This document shows, in pieces, positions 9,432 through 19,447 of a DNA stretch of 64,000 nucleotides. The stretch is from contig CP102260.1 of assembly GCA_025146925.1 (NCBI GenBank), forward strand, positions 2,953,501 through 3,017,500, written 5' to 3'. The notes under the pieces were generated by a model. That model saw only the letters and a list, made by a program, of their open reading frames with translations, did not search any database and had not been told where the DNA came from. A program made the translations under genes and the position numbers. This stretch comes from [Bacteroides] pectinophilus. Its GTDB lineage: Bacteria > Bacillota > Clostridia > Lachnospirales > Lachnospiraceae. How positions within the stretch are numbered: the first letter of the stretch is position 1; each line of letters starts with the position of its first letter.

Positions 9432-10706
9432 CTATTCAAGAGTTCCAAGCATTGCAATGAGCGTCTCCTTATCATTAAGCTTGGGATTCTCCATAACAAT
9501 ATGAAGCATGCTGTTAAGCGTCTCTCCTATTCTTGGGCCGCTCATTCCAAGCTCCATAAGGTCACTTCCGCTAATGTCAAGATCTTTTATTGAGATACAG
9601 TCGCCACGCTTTATTATCTCTTCATAAAGTCTGTTTATGACCTCAACGTGCTTTCTGGCTGCTGTCATCATGATACCTGTTGTCTCTTCCTTAGCTGCTA
9701 TAACGCTTGTCTGATGCCGCATAAGCAGTGGCAGGAAATCTCTTCCGTACATGTGAATCGCTTCCCTTACCGCCGGTTCTGTCTCGTCTATTGATGTCTT
9801 AGACAGACGCACTATCTTGGTAACAGTATTAATCGTATTATTATCAAGCTTAAGTGCCTTAAGCTCAGCATTGGCATTATCCGCATCTGCAGCATTATAA
9901 AGAGCTGCATAACGAAGATACGGACTATTACCGGCATGCATCAGAAGCGTGAGTGTTGAGTTGCATCTTCTGTCTGTAAGTATTGAATCCATAACCGGAA
10001 GTACATACTGTGTAAGCCGTGTATCACACAGACGCTTCACATAATCCGGATGGTCTGACATAAGAATCTTGCCAAGTTCATCGTGAATTCTCTCCATGCT
10101 CACCTTGCTTATCGTGTCAGCCATTGCCCCGATTGCAGAATATGTATCCTCATCTATTATAAATCCAAGCTGTGCCGAGAATCTTATGGCACGCATCATT
10201 CTTAACGCATCCTCAGTAAATCTCTCACGGGCATCACCTACGCAGCGCACTATTCCGGCCTGCAGGTCACCTATTCCATTGAACTCATCAACAAGCCCGT
10301 CAGAATTGTTGTAAGCCATTGCATTAATCGTAAAATCGCGTCTCTTGAGATCATCCCTCAGATTCGCAGAAAACTCAACAGAATCAGGATGTCTTCCGTC
10401 GGCATAATTACCGTCAATCCTGTATGTAGTCACTTCATATCCGGTATCACCCATCATAACAGTGACAGTTCCATGCTTGATTCCCGTATCAACAGTGCGT
10501 CTGAAAAGCTGTTTTACCTGCATAGGAAGCGCCGAGGTTGTAATATCCCAATCCCCCGGCGTTCTTCCTATAAGGCTGTCCCTTACGCATCCTCCCACGA
10601 CATACGCCTGTCTTCCGTCTGCCTCAAGTGTAGACAGAATCTCCTGCGCATCCGTGGGAATATTAATTGTTACATTATGTAAATCCAAATCATTCAAATC
10701 AGTCAT
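9432..10706 (-). CDS. cca: CCA tRNA nucleotidyltransferase
   Basis: A 424-residue class II polymerase beta-like enzyme that builds or repairs the tRNA 3' CCA end. The signature VVGGCVRDSLIGRTPGDWDITTSA holds the catalytic DxD, followed by RRDFTINAMAYN and RFTEDALRMMRAIRFSAQLGF (head and neck domains). The start is taken at 10706 because its ATG overlaps the proS stop codon in a TAATG; the longer frame upstream lies inside proS. Translational coupling to proS is likely, which fits two tRNA-maturation functions in one operon. Confidence 0.93.
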   Translation of the reverse strand: MTDLNDLDLHNVTINIPTDAQEILSTLEADGRQAYVVGGCVRDSLIGRTPGDWDITTSALPMQVKQLFRRTVDTGIKHGTVTVMMGDTGYEVTTYRIDGNYADGRHPDSVEFSANLRDDLKRRDFTINAMAYNNSDGLVDEFNGIGDLQAGIVRCVGDARERFTEDALRMMRAIRFSAQLGFIIDEDTYSAIGAMADTISKVSMERIHDELGKILMSDHPDYVKRLCDTRLTQYVLPVMDSILTDRRCNSTLTLLMHAGNSPYLRYAALYNAADADNANAELKALKLDNNTINTVTKIVRLSKTSIDETEPAVREAIHMYGRDFLPLLMRHQTSVIAAKEETTGIMMTAARKHVEVINRLYEEIIKRGDCISIKDLDISGSDLMELGMSGPRIGETLNSMLHIVMENPKLNDKETLIAMLGTLE

Positions 10707-12139
10707 TAATAAGCTTTGCCCCAATATACCATTGCCTTGGCAGGTCTGCCGCAGCATACGCACACATCAGAAAGATGCTCCTGCTCAAATGGCATACATC
10801 TTGACGTTGCTGTGGTCTCTTCCTTAATCTTATCTTCACATTCCTGATTGCCACACCACATAGCCTTAATAAATCCCGGCTTATTGGCAACAGCATCCTT
10901 AAATTCATCATAATTAAGTGCAACAGTTGTATGGCTGTCACGATGCTTTCTTGCTCTCTCAAGCATCTCCTTCTGGATTATCTCGAGAAGTTCACCAACC
11001 CTGACATCAATCTCATCAAGAGAAACTGTAATCTTCTCACCGTTATCTCTTCTGACAAGTACAGCCTGATTAGCTTCTATATCACGAGGTCCCATCTCTA
11101 TTCTAAGCGGAATACCTCTCATCTCCTGCTCCGAGAACTTCCAGCCCGGACTCTTGTCACTGTCATCAACCTTAACGCGGAAGTTAGAAAGTACTTCCTT
11201 AATCTCAAATGCCTTATCAAGCACACCCGGCTTCTTCTGCATTACAGGAACGATACATACCTGTACAGGTGCAATTCTTGGTGGAAGCACAAGGCCGCTG
11301 TTATCACCGTGAACCATAATAAGTGCGCCGATAAGTCTTGTTGTCATTCCCCATGAAGTCTGATGAACATACTTAAGCTTGTTATCCTTGTCTGTGTACT
11401 GGATACCGAATGCCTTGGCAAATCCATCACCGAAGTTATGGCTTGTACCTGACTGGAGCGCCTTGCCGTCATGCATAAGTGCCTCAATAGTATATGTAGC
11501 CTCTGCTCCGGCAAACTTCTCCTTATCAGTCTTACGTCCCTTTATTACAGGAATTGCAAGAACCTCCTCTACGAAATCTGCATACAGGTTAAGCATCTGC
11601 TGTGTTCTTGCCTCAGCTTCCTCTGCTGTCGCATGTGCTGTATGTCCTTCCTGCCACAGGAACTCTCTTGAACGCAGGAACGGTCTTGTCTCCTTCTCCC
11701 ATCTTACAACTGAACACCACTGGTTGCAAAGCTGTGGAAGATCTCTGTATGACTGTATCTCATTCTTATAGTAATCACAGAAAAGTGTCTCAGATGTAGG
11801 TCTTACACACATCTTCTCCTGAAGCGGCTGAAGTCCTCCTTCTGTCACCCATGCTACCTCAGGTGCAAAGCCCTCTACATGATCCTTCTCACGCTGAAGA
11901 AGGCTCTCAGGAATAAACATAGGCATGTACACGTTCTTCACACCTGTTGCCTTAAAACGGCGGTCAAGTTCATGCTGGATGTTCTCCCATATTGCATATC
12001 CGTCCGGTTTAAAAATCATGCAGCCCTTAACGCTTGAATAACACATAAGGTCTGCCTTCTTAACAACGTCTGTATACCATTGTGCAAAATCCTCTTCCAT
12101 GGAGGTAATTGCTTCAACTAACTTCTTATCCTCTGCCAT
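10706..12139 (-). CDS. proS: Prolyl-tRNA synthetase, eukaryote/archaeal-type
   Basis: A 477-residue class II synthetase charging tRNA-Pro. Motif 2 region ([26 protein letters not shown]), [17 protein letters not shown] and motif 3 ([21 protein letters not shown]) are clear. The length and the C-terminal domain ending in KAY are those of the eukaryote-like ProRS type, which lacks the editing insertion of the long bacterial form. Four cysteines near the C terminus (CGNQEC and CVCCG) match the zinc site of this class. AGGAGAG precedes the start. The gene lies 11 bases after the YtvI-like gene. Confidence 0.95.
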   Translation of the reverse strand: MAEDKKLVEAITSMEEDFAQWYTDVVKKADLMCYSSVKGCMIFKPDGYAIWENIQHELDRRFKATGVKNVYMPMFIPESLLQREKDHVEGFAPEVAWVTEGGLQPLQEKMCVRPTSETLFCDYYKNEIQSYRDLPQLCNQWCSVVRWEKETRPFLRSREFLWQEGHTAHATAEEAEARTQQMLNLYADFVEEVLAIPVIKGRKTDKEKFAGAEATYTIEALMHDGKALQSGTSHNFGDGFAKAFGIQYTDKDNKLKYVHQTSWGMTTRLIGALIMVHGDNSGLVLPPRIAPVQVCIVPVMQKKPGVLDKAFEIKEVLSNFRVKVDDSDKSPGWKFSEQEMRGIPLRIEMGPRDIEANQAVLVRRDNGEKITVSLDEIDVRVGELLEIIQKEMLERARKHRDSHTTVALNYDEFKDAVANKPGFIKAMWCGNQECEDKIKEETTATSRCMPFEQEHLSDVCVCCGRPAKAMVYWGKAY

Positions 12140-12150
12140 TACGCACTCTC

Positions 12151-13281
12151 CTAAAGTTTTTTATTAATTATTTTATCACGTTCAATATGGCATTTCAATA
12201 GCTGTATTCCGCCTTTTATGAGGCAATATGACACCGGACCGAGTACAAATCCCCAAAAACCATAGACAAGCAGACCTATATATATCGCTGCCATCATTGT
12301 TACCGGTGATATATCAAGCCCCTTACCCATGAGCTTTGCCTCAAGAATCTCTCTCTCAAAATACGTTATCACATATACTGTCATAAGGACTGCCGCATGC
12401 CATACATTGCCTCCAAGCACTGCCATTATGCTCCACGGAATAAGCACCGTTCCAGTCCCAAAAAACGGAAGTGCATCCAGAAGACCTATTGCGATACCTA
12501 TTACCACAGCATACGGATTGCCTATAATCAGAAGCCCTGTCGTACACACCACCGCAGTACAGCATATTATAATAAGCTGCGTCTTAAAATACACATTTCC
12601 AAGCCTTGCAAGTGCGCTCCATAACACGTCTGCCTCTTCCCTGAATCTTGTATTTTTCTTCCACTTCCTGTAACTGTTCATGTCACGGCTCATATACACT
12701 GTGGATATTATAAGCATGAAAAATGCACCTGCCAACAAAAGCATTTTCTTCATAGCTGCAGATGCATATGCAAATGACGTTCCCATGGCAGAAGCCATCC
12801 GTCCACCATCAAATGATTCCTTCAGCGAATCAACTCCATTGCATACCATTCCATACATACGTCCAATCTCAAGTCCAAGCCACCCGTCCATGCGCTCACA
12901 TGCCTGTAACACATGTGCATCACACATCCGGCAGTAATAATCATAATTACTTATAAGCCCCCTGATTTCTGATATTGCAAAATATCCAAGTGCTCCGATA
13001 ACTATGGCTGCAGCCGCCGTCAGAGCTGTGACAATTACAATTGCCGCTGCCGTCTTATTCCCCCGGAACAGCCTGCCATGAGCAGTATCCGCAAGTGCCG
13101 TCACTTTATTCTCCAGAAGAACTGACAAAAAGAACGCCAGTACAAACGGTGCTGCGAGCGGCAGAATATATCTGATGCTTAAGAATACAGCAATGCTTAT
13201 ACCGGCACTTCCTCCAATAAGTATTAACTTGTCTCTGATATCTTTGTTCACCGGCTCCACCATATGCAGACGCTTTAACAT
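12151..13281 (-). CDS. ytvI: AI-2E/YtvI family integral membrane protein
   Basis: About 376 residues with six to eight hydrophobic segments, including [39 protein letters not shown] near the N terminus and the C-terminal signature [32 protein letters not shown] of the AI-2E permease-like family. The YtvI subgroup is known from sporulating Firmicutes. I chose the ATG at 13281, preceded by an AGGTG; a GTG at 13287 or an ATG at 13263 are alternatives. It is the fourth gene of the kinase-to-cca unit. Confidence 0.8.
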   Translation of the reverse strand: MLKRLHMVEPVNKDIRDKLILIGGSAGISIAVFLSIRYILPLAAPFVLAFFLSVLLENKVTALADTAHGRLFRGNKTAAAIVIVTALTAAAAIVIGALGYFAISEIRGLISNYDYYCRMCDAHVLQACERMDGWLGLEIGRMYGMVCNGVDSLKESFDGGRMASAMGTSFAYASAAMKKMLLLAGAFFMLIISTVYMSRDMNSYRKWKKNTRFREEADVLWSALARLGNVYFKTQLIIICCTAVVCTTGLLIIGNPYAVVIGIAIGLLDALPFFGTGTVLIPWSIMAVLGGNVWHAAVLMTVYVITYFEREILEAKLMGKGLDISPVTMMAAIYIGLLVYGFWGFVLGPVSYCLIKGGIQLLKCHIERDKIINKKL

Positions 13282-13328
13282 CCACACCTATCTGCATTAT
13301 GGTATTATTGTTCCACCAATTCTCCCGG

Positions 13329-13982
13329 CTATTCAGCAATTTTCAAAAATGACGGTTCCGTCTCGTAATGCCTGCCTGCAACATCCACTGCACATGCACA
13401 CAGCGCAATCTGTCCATTTGCAAGAACAAGCCTCCCGGCTATATTACTGTTGCTGCCGTACTTTGCATCACCCACAAGTGCATGACCTCTTGATGCAAAC
13501 TGCACACGAATCTGGTGGTGCCTTCCGGTTACAAGCTGAATTCTCACAACCGACATTCCATCAAGACTTCCTATCACCCTGTAATTAAGTTCTGCACGCT
13601 TTGCACCCGGCTCGCCCTCAGAAGCCACATGTGATGTATTGTTCCCGGCATCCTTTACAAGATAATCCGTCAAAGTGCCCTCAACTGCATCTATGCAGCC
13701 CCAAACAACAGCTATGTATGTCTTATTAAATGTATCCTGCTGCATAAGCCTGTTAAGTCTTGCAGCATCCCTTGATGACTTTGCAAACACCATAAGTCCC
13801 TCAACAGGCCTGTCGAGCCGGTTAATCACTCCTATATATGTGTCCTCGCCCTTCTTACGCCTGTATGTCATAAGCATGCTTACCATATCGGCATCAAATG
13901 AGCGGCTGCCCTGTGCAAGCACTCCCGCAGGCTTACGGCATATAATCATGCCATCATCTTCATATATAATATCCGGTTTCAT
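13329..13982 (-). CDS. RluA-family RNA pseudouridine synthase
   Basis: A 217-residue protein with the catalytic motif INRLDRPVEGLMVFAKSS (Asp in RLDR) and the later family segments KTYIAVVWG and VTGRHHQIRVQFASRGHALVGDAKYG. It isomerises uridine in rRNA or tRNA. It lacks the N-terminal S4 domain, so it is a short RluA/YjbO-like form whose target base cannot be assigned. Its start is only two bases after the response regulator stop, so it is co-transcribed with the two-component genes. Confidence 0.9.
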   Translation of the reverse strand: MKPDIIYEDDGMIICRKPAGVLAQGSRSFDADMVSMLMTYRRKKGEDTYIGVINRLDRPVEGLMVFAKSSRDAARLNRLMQQDTFNKTYIAVVWGCIDAVEGTLTDYLVKDAGNNTSHVASEGEPGAKRAELNYRVIGSLDGMSVVRIQLVTGRHHQIRVQFASRGHALVGDAKYGSNSNIAGRLVLANGQIALCACAVDVAGRHYETEPSFLKIAE

Positions 13983-13984
13983 AA

Positions 13985-14677
13985 TCAGATCTTGAATCTG
14001 TAGCCAACACCCCAGATAGTCTCAATATACTGAGGATTAGATGTGTCAGCTTCGATTTTCTCCCTTATCTTTTTAATGTGGACTGTGACAGTAGCAATAT
14101 CTCCAATTGATTCCATATCCCAGATCTCCTTAAACAGCTCATCCTTGGTATATACATGATTAGGATTCTGTGCAAGGAATGTCAGAAGGTCGAATTCCTT
14201 CGTCGTAAATGCCTTCTCTTCACCATTTACAAATACTCTTCTTGCAGTCTTGTCAATCTTAATTCCTCTGATCTCGATTATATCATTGTTGCTGCGCGCA
14301 CCGCTTGTAAGGCTCTGATATCTTGCAAGATGCGCCTTAACTCTTGCCACAAGCTCACTTGGACTGAATGGCTTGGTCATATAGTCATCGGCTCCCAGTC
14401 CAAGTCCCCTTATCTTATCAATATCCTCTTTGCGCGCCGATACAATTATAATCGGTGTATTCTTCTGCTCTCTTACCTGCCTGCATATCTCAAAACCGTC
14501 AACTCCGGGAAGCATGAGATCAAGAATTATCATATTAAAATTCTGTGAAAGTGCAAGATTAAGCCCGCTTTCGCCATCTTTGGCAACAGTCACCTCAAAC
14601 CCGCTCAATTCAAGATAATCCTTCTCAAGTTCTGCAATACTCTCTTCATCTTCAACAATCAACACTTTCTCACTCAT
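13985..14677 (-). CDS. OmpR-family response regulator
   Basis: A receiver domain (VLIVEDEES, phosphoacceptor in IILDLMLPGVDGFE, conserved Lys in DDYMTKPFSPSEL) is followed by a winged-helix DNA-binding domain ending GVGYRF. The start is set at 14677 (MSEKVL), which overlaps the kinase gene by eight bases; the earlier ATG lies inside the kinase. It is paired with the kinase immediately upstream. The general layout is that of PhoP/WalR-like regulators; the regulon is not visible. Confidence 0.92.
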   Translation of the reverse strand: MSEKVLIVEDEESIAELEKDYLELSGFEVTVAKDGESGLNLALSQNFNMIILDLMLPGVDGFEICRQVREQKNTPIIIVSARKEDIDKIRGLGLGADDYMTKPFSPSELVARVKAHLARYQSLTSGARSNNDIIEIRGIKIDKTARRVFVNGEEKAFTTKEFDLLTFLAQNPNHVYTKDELFKEIWDMESIGDIATVTVHIKKIREKIEADTSNPQYIETIWGVGYRFKI

Positions 14678-16187
14678 TCTGTGATTCTCCTTCGCTTTCA
14701 TTATTATCTTTAATCACCTTTTTAAGACGGATATTCATAACTGTTCCGATTCCTTCCTTACTCTCGGCCCATATCATTCCTCCGTGCTCTTCTATTACCT
14801 TCTTAACTATCGCAAGCCCGATTCCGCTTCCGCCCTGCTTGGAATTGCGCGACGAATCCGCCCTGAAAAACCGTTCAAATACATGCTTAAGATCTTCCGG
14901 GCTGATTCCCTTACCATTATCCTCAATACGTATCAGCGCATAATCTCCGTCATTGAACAGCTCTATCCTTATCATACCCTTGCGGTCAGACATATATTTG
15001 ACAGAATTGCTTATTATATTATTGATAACACGCTTCATCTGCTCAATATCTATCATTACATACTGCTCTTCATTAGAGAAATTATGGTATTCCATGCTGA
15101 TGCCCTTAGTCTCAAGCTCCAGTCCTATCTCCTCACAGCAGTCTTCCATATAATGATTAATATCTATCTTAGTAAATGTATACGGAACCCTGTTCATATC
15201 AATTCTTGAATACATCGTAAGCTCGTCAATAAGCTTGTCCATATCAGAAGCTCTGTTATATATGGTCTTAAGGTACTTCTCCCTCTTCTCCGGTGTGTCT
15301 GCCACACCATCAAGCAGCCCCTCGACATATCCCTTGATTGCTGTAAGAGGTGTCTTAAGGTCATGGGAAATATTCCTTATGAGCTCCTTTTCCTCTGATT
15401 CTGCCTTAATCTTCTCCTCGGCATTATTCTTAAGGATAATTCTCATCTCCTCAAAGTCCTTGGTAAGTGACGCAATCTCATCACCACTGTACTCTACCGG
15501 CAGTTCAAAGTCCAGATTGCCCGCCTGAATATTCTGCGCCGCAAGCTTAAGACGCATGATAGGCTTAACTATAGAGCTGTGCATCCACAAAGTGAGCAGC
15601 AGGCTCGTCATAATAAGAATAATTATTACCGCCAGCAGAAGCTCCATAAGCATAAGCTTCATCTGTGGAACAATCTTAACAGTTGCAGTAAGAATAAATG
15701 CACTGTAACAATTGCCCGCTTTATCAGTAAAATCATACTGCTTGACAAGACACTGGTACTCATCACCATAATACACATTGTACCCGGAATTATTGTCACC
15801 CTCTCCGTAATCAGGGAGCATGTCGTCCGTAAGACTCTGGGATTCTCCAACATCAGAGAATACTATCTCATTATTCTTACGAAGAATAAAATTAGAAAAT
15901 CTGGCTTCAACATTGGCAGATAACTCCTGCAGATACTTCTGGTCATTGAATCTCTCCGGATTCTCCGTTGCCTCTCTGCGTATCTCATCATATATTGAAT
16001 TGGTAATTCTGCTTAACATAGATGCCGGAGCAAGATTACTGCCCCATTCCACGCCCTCAACCTCATAGTTTGTCTGCATGCCCTTATTCTGGATTACCAT
16101 AATTCCGGTAATTACTATACTGCACAATACTATCGGAAGCAGGAACATCACAACAAATGATACCTTAAGTTTGGTATTAAGCTTCAT
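14670..16187 (-). CDS. Sensor histidine kinase, membrane-bound
   Basis: 505 residues: a transmembrane helix at about 8-30, an extracellular sensor of about 145 residues, a second helix near 180-200, then HAMP. The HisKA box is NISHDLKTPLTAIKGYVEG near residue 275, and the ATPase domain has N-box NNIISNSVKY, G1 EDNGKGI and G2 GGSGIGLAIVKK. All catalytic boxes are intact. The first gene of its operon; its product phosphorylates the overlapping regulator. The external ligand is unknown. Confidence 0.92.
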   Translation of the reverse strand: MKLNTKLKVSFVVMFLLPIVLCSIVITGIMVIQNKGMQTNYEVEGVEWGSNLAPASMLSRITNSIYDEIRREATENPERFNDQKYLQELSANVEARFSNFILRKNNEIVFSDVGESQSLTDDMLPDYGEGDNNSGYNVYYGDEYQCLVKQYDFTDKAGNCYSAFILTATVKIVPQMKLMLMELLLAVIIILIMTSLLLTLWMHSSIVKPIMRLKLAAQNIQAGNLDFELPVEYSGDEIASLTKDFEEMRIILKNNAEEKIKAESEEKELIRNISHDLKTPLTAIKGYVEGLLDGVADTPEKREKYLKTIYNRASDMDKLIDELTMYSRIDMNRVPYTFTKIDINHYMEDCCEEIGLELETKGISMEYHNFSNEEQYVMIDIEQMKRVINNIISNSVKYMSDRKGMIRIELFNDGDYALIRIEDNGKGISPEDLKHVFERFFRADSSRNSKQGGSGIGLAIVKKVIEEHGGMIWAESKEGIGTVMNIRLKKVIKDNNESEGESQNE

Positions 16188-16293
16188 ATAACATCCTCAT
16201 CACAGGTAATTATTAATTATATACCCATAAAATCACACTTATTATCATAAGAAATTTTATCACGATTCACCATAAAATGATATTAAATAATCA

Positions 16294-16328
16294 TAAAAAA
16301 CGCATGCGGCATTCATGCCGCATGCGTC
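16294..16328 (-). terminator. Terminator after murA
   Basis: A perfect stem CGCATGCGGCA (16301-16311) with TGCCGCATGCG (16316-16326) and a four-base loop. Six T follow on the minus strand. It begins about ten bases after the murA stop codon. Confidence 0.92.
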
Positions 16329-16338
16329 ACAAAAATTA

Positions 16339-17631
16339 TCAGCCTACTCTGAGCTTAAACTTCTGTATCTCTCTGTCCGAATCAACTTTCTCAATAAGTG
16401 CCCCCAGTGAACGGAGCTTAATCTCAAAGTCCTCATATCCACGCTGGATATACTGTATATCATCTATTATAGATATGCCATCTGCCGCAAGTGCCGCAAT
16501 TACAAGCGCTGCACCGGCTCTTAAATCAGGTGACGCAACCTGTGCACCTGTAAGCCCCGGAACACCCTCTATATATGCAGTATTGCCCTCAACTTTAATC
16601 CTGGCTCCCATTCTGGTCAGCTCATCAACATACTTGAATCTGTTCTCAAAAATGCTCTCAGTAACCATGCTTGAACCATTAGCAAGTGCCAGAACAACTG
16701 CCATCTGCGGCTGCATATCCGTTGGAAATCCCGGATAAGGAAGTGTCTTTACATTCGTGCTTCTAAGGTTAGGATGACCGACAACCCTTACCGCATCATC
16801 ATACTCTGTAACTTCACAGCCTATCTCGATAAGCTTCGCAGAAATAGACTCCAGATGCTTAGGAATGACATTACGTATTGTAACATCACCCTTGGTTGCC
16901 GCAGCAGCAAACATAAATGTTCCGGCCTCAATCTGATCCGGAATAATTGAGTACGTCGTGCCGCTAAGATGCTTAACACCTTTAATCCTGATTACATCAG
17001 TTCCCGCACCCTTAATATTAGCTCCCATAGAATTAAGGAAATTGGCTACATCTACAATATGCGGTTCCTTAGCTGAATTCTCAATAATAGTGTTGCCTTC
17101 TGCCATACATGCCGCAAGCATTATATTAATTGTTGCACCTACCGATACCACATCAAGATATATATGGCTTCCCTTAAGTTCCTTCGCCTCAGCGATAACC
17201 ATTCCGCCCTTAATCTCAACATTGGCACCAAGTGCACGAAATCCCTTAATATGCTGATCAATAGGTCTGCTTCCGATATTACATCCGCCCGGAAGTGCTA
17301 CCTCAGCTCTTCTGTACTTGCCAAGAAGTGCTCCGAGAAGATAATATGATGCTCTTATCTTCTTAATGCTGTCATTATCAACGATAACATCATTAATACT
17401 CTGACCGTTAATCTGCACTGAATTATTGTAAACGTACTTAACCTTAGCTCCTATGCCTTCAAATGTCTGGAGCAGCGCACGTGTATCTCTAACATTAGGA
17501 ACATTCTCAATTGTAACAGTCTCGTCAGCCATTATTGCAGCTGCAAGGATTCCAAGTGCCGCATTCTTGGCACCACCGATGGATACATCTCCGCAAAGAG
17601 GCATGCCACCTTTAATAATATACTGTTCCAT
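16339..17631 (-). CDS. murA: UDP-N-acetylglucosamine 1-carboxyvinyltransferase
   Basis: A 430-residue EPSP-synthase-fold enzyme that adds enolpyruvate to UDP-GlcNAc, the first committed step of peptidoglycan synthesis. The N terminus reads IKGGMPLCGDVSIGGAKNAAL, and the fosfomycin-sensitive loop cysteine is in LPGGCNIGSRPI near residue 119. The start at 17631 (MEQYIIKGG) is the family start; seven residues of frame lie upstream. The gene stands alone between two terminators. Confidence 0.95.
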   Translation of the reverse strand: MEQYIIKGGMPLCGDVSIGGAKNAALGILAAAIMADETVTIENVPNVRDTRALLQTFEGIGAKVKYVYNNSVQINGQSINDVIVDNDSIKKIRASYYLLGALLGKYRRAEVALPGGCNIGSRPIDQHIKGFRALGANVEIKGGMVIAEAKELKGSHIYLDVVSVGATINIMLAACMAEGNTIIENSAKEPHIVDVANFLNSMGANIKGAGTDVIRIKGVKHLSGTTYSIIPDQIEAGTFMFAAAATKGDVTIRNVIPKHLESISAKLIEIGCEVTEYDDAVRVVGHPNLRSTNVKTLPYPGFPTDMQPQMAVVLALANGSSMVTESIFENRFKYVDELTRMGARIKVEGNTAYIEGVPGLTGAQVASPDLRAGAALVIAALAADGISIIDDIQYIQRGYEDFEIKLRSLGALIEKVDSDREIQKFKLRVG

Positions 17632-17721
17632 GATTCCTCCAAAAATCTTCAAAAAAATAACCTATAAAATTATATCACATCATATTATTTTGTAAATAGC
17701 GTTTTTAAATCCAAAAAAGCC

Positions 17722-17757
17722 TAAAAAACGGGACGATAATTAAGTATACCGTCCCGT
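17722..17757 (-). terminator. Terminator after the M23 peptidase gene
   Basis: Arms ACGGGACG (17728-17735) and CGTCCCGT (17750-17757) are perfect complements. Six T follow on the minus strand. It lies about 20 bases after the stop codon. Confidence 0.88.
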
Positions 17758-17777
17758 CTCAGATATTCTGTCAATTA

Positions 17778-19310
17778 TTAATACTTGTTAACGTAATTAA
17801 GCGGATTGACTGCCGTTCCATTAATCCTTATCTCAAAATGAAGATGCGGTCCGGTACTGTCACCTGTATTGCCGCTGTAAGCAATTACATCATACTGATC
17901 TACCGTCTGTCCTACAGATACTTTAATTGAACTTAAGTGTCCATATCTCGACATAACACCATTAGCATGCTGTATATCTACGCAGTAACCATATCCTGAA
18001 TACCATCCTGCTCTTACTACACGTCCGGATGCTGTCGCCATTACAGGTGTTCCCTGGCTGCAGCTCCAGTCTATTCCTGAATGCATCCTGCCCCATCTGT
18101 ACTCAAAACCTGATGAGAATGAACCGCCATATATAGGCTTAATGTATGTCGGAGGTGTCTGTGTACCAACCTCAATAATCTTTGGCTGTGACTCCTCAAT
18201 AATAGTCTGTGTAATAATATCTCTTGAGCTTTCCTTACCGTCAACATACTCGATATCAGCAGTAACACGTCTGTATCCTTCAGTACCTTCCTGAATTACA
18301 TTGCTTGTACCACGATACATTGAATCATTATCAACATACTGCACATCAGCATTGTATGATTCCTCATATGTCTTACGTTCCTTAGTAACTACTGAAAGCT
18401 CAGGTGTAGGCACTGTGATTATAAGCTGGTCACCCGGCATAATCTTTGTATCCTCTGTGACGCCTTCGTTAAGATCATAAAGCTCTGAAAGCTTAATATC
18501 GTTCTTAGATGCAATTCCTGAAAGCGTGTCTCCCGGAACAATCTCATATACTGTCTTCTCAGCCTTCTCCTTGGTAACTGCCTCAACAGCATCATCAAGG
18601 CTGACTATCTGTGACTCATCTGCTGTAGTCTTAGATACGGATACGTTCTGCTGGAATGAAATCTCTGTGAGACCTTCTGCTGTGCTTCCTTCCTTAACCG
18701 ATGAATCTGATGAAAGTGCTCCGTTCATTGCGGCAGCAACTATATCACTTGAATTACTTCCGATTCCTGACTTAACCATATCAACTGAATACTGGTTAGA
18801 ATCATTGCTGTCAGCAACAAGGTTAACCTGGAATTCATTGTTGGAATCAAATCCCGACTTAACCTTATCCATAAGCTTAAGCACATCATCCCTGCTTCCG
18901 ACTGTAACAGTAAAGTCATTTATTCTTACTGTGTAAGCTTCCTTGACATCTACATCAACAATGCTTGGTGCAAGGTTATCATATATTGCATTCTCAATAT
19001 CCTGCTCTGACATTCTTGTTGCAAAGAGCCTGGACTCTTCATATACCTTAAAATCAGGATCCATGTAAACTACTTCTGAGTGCTCACCGCTAAGACGCTT
19101 TCTCGCTGCTGCCATAGCTTCATTAGCTTCATCTACAGAATTGACCGCACCAATCTCATTGCCATCAAGCACTACTGTATAGTAACCTACACTGCTGTCC
19201 TTCTTCATTTCTGCTATAGGAATATAAAACAGACAGAAAAGGCATGTAAGTGACATTGCCTTAACAAGTGTAAGTCTTATCTTTCTATTGTATCTGGTCA
19301 GCTTAGACAT
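17778..19310 (-). CDS. LysM-G5-M23 cell-wall metallopeptidase
   Basis: 510 residues. A signal anchor at about 13-30 is followed by an unassigned extracellular region, LysM at about 254-300 (YEIVPGDTLSGIASKN...PGDQLII), a G5 domain at about 318-395 and a C-terminal M23 peptidase. Its zinc motifs are HSGIDW near residue 412 and the HLHFE box near residue 490. It should cut peptidoglycan cross-bridges outside the membrane. The start at 19310 has AGGAGG; the longer frame upstream is AT-rich leader. A candidate WalR-like box lies just upstream. Confidence 0.92.
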   Translation of the reverse strand: MSKLTRYNRKIRLTLVKAMSLTCLFCLFYIPIAEMKKDSSVGYYTVVLDGNEIGAVNSVDEANEAMAAARKRLSGEHSEVVYMDPDFKVYEESRLFATRMSEQDIENAIYDNLAPSIVDVDVKEAYTVRINDFTVTVGSRDDVLKLMDKVKSGFDSNNEFQVNLVADSNDSNQYSVDMVKSGIGSNSSDIVAAAMNGALSSDSSVKEGSTAEGLTEISFQQNVSVSKTTADESQIVSLDDAVEAVTKEKAEKTVYEIVPGDTLSGIASKNDIKLSELYDLNEGVTEDTKIMPGDQLIITVPTPELSVVTKERKTYEESYNADVQYVDNDSMYRGTSNVIQEGTEGYRRVTADIEYVDGKESSRDIITQTIIEESQPKIIEVGTQTPPTYIKPIYGGSFSSGFEYRWGRMHSGIDWSCSQGTPVMATASGRVVRAGWYSGYGYCVDIQHANGVMSRYGHLSSIKVSVGQTVDQYDVIAYSGNTGDSTGPHLHFEIRINGTAVNPLNYVNKY

Positions 19311-19338
19311 GTTTCCTCCTGTCATAATTTTAACATTT

Positions 19339-19355
19339 TGTAATAGATTTGTAAC
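19339..19355. promoter_or_regulatory. Candidate WalR (YycF)-type box
   Basis: The sequence is TGTAAT-N5-TGTAAC, which fits the published WalR consensus of two TGT(A/T)A(A/T/C) hexamers five bases apart. It lies 29 bases before the start of a wall peptidase gene, the typical class of WalR target. Motifs of this size occur by chance in AT-rich DNA, so this is only a candidate. Confidence 0.35.
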
Positions 19356-19447
19356 AATTGTTATCTTAGCACTATAGCAGCTTAATGTAAAGGTTTTTTC
19401 AAGTTTTAGCAAATTGTACTTAAAAAAGTACAATTTTTGTGTGGCTT

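Noticed and set aside
19415-19436. Palindrome ATTGTACTT/AAGTACAAT as a terminator of the GGDEF gene
   Set aside because: The T-run is on the plus strand, where no gene ends; it could equally be an operator, so no call was made.
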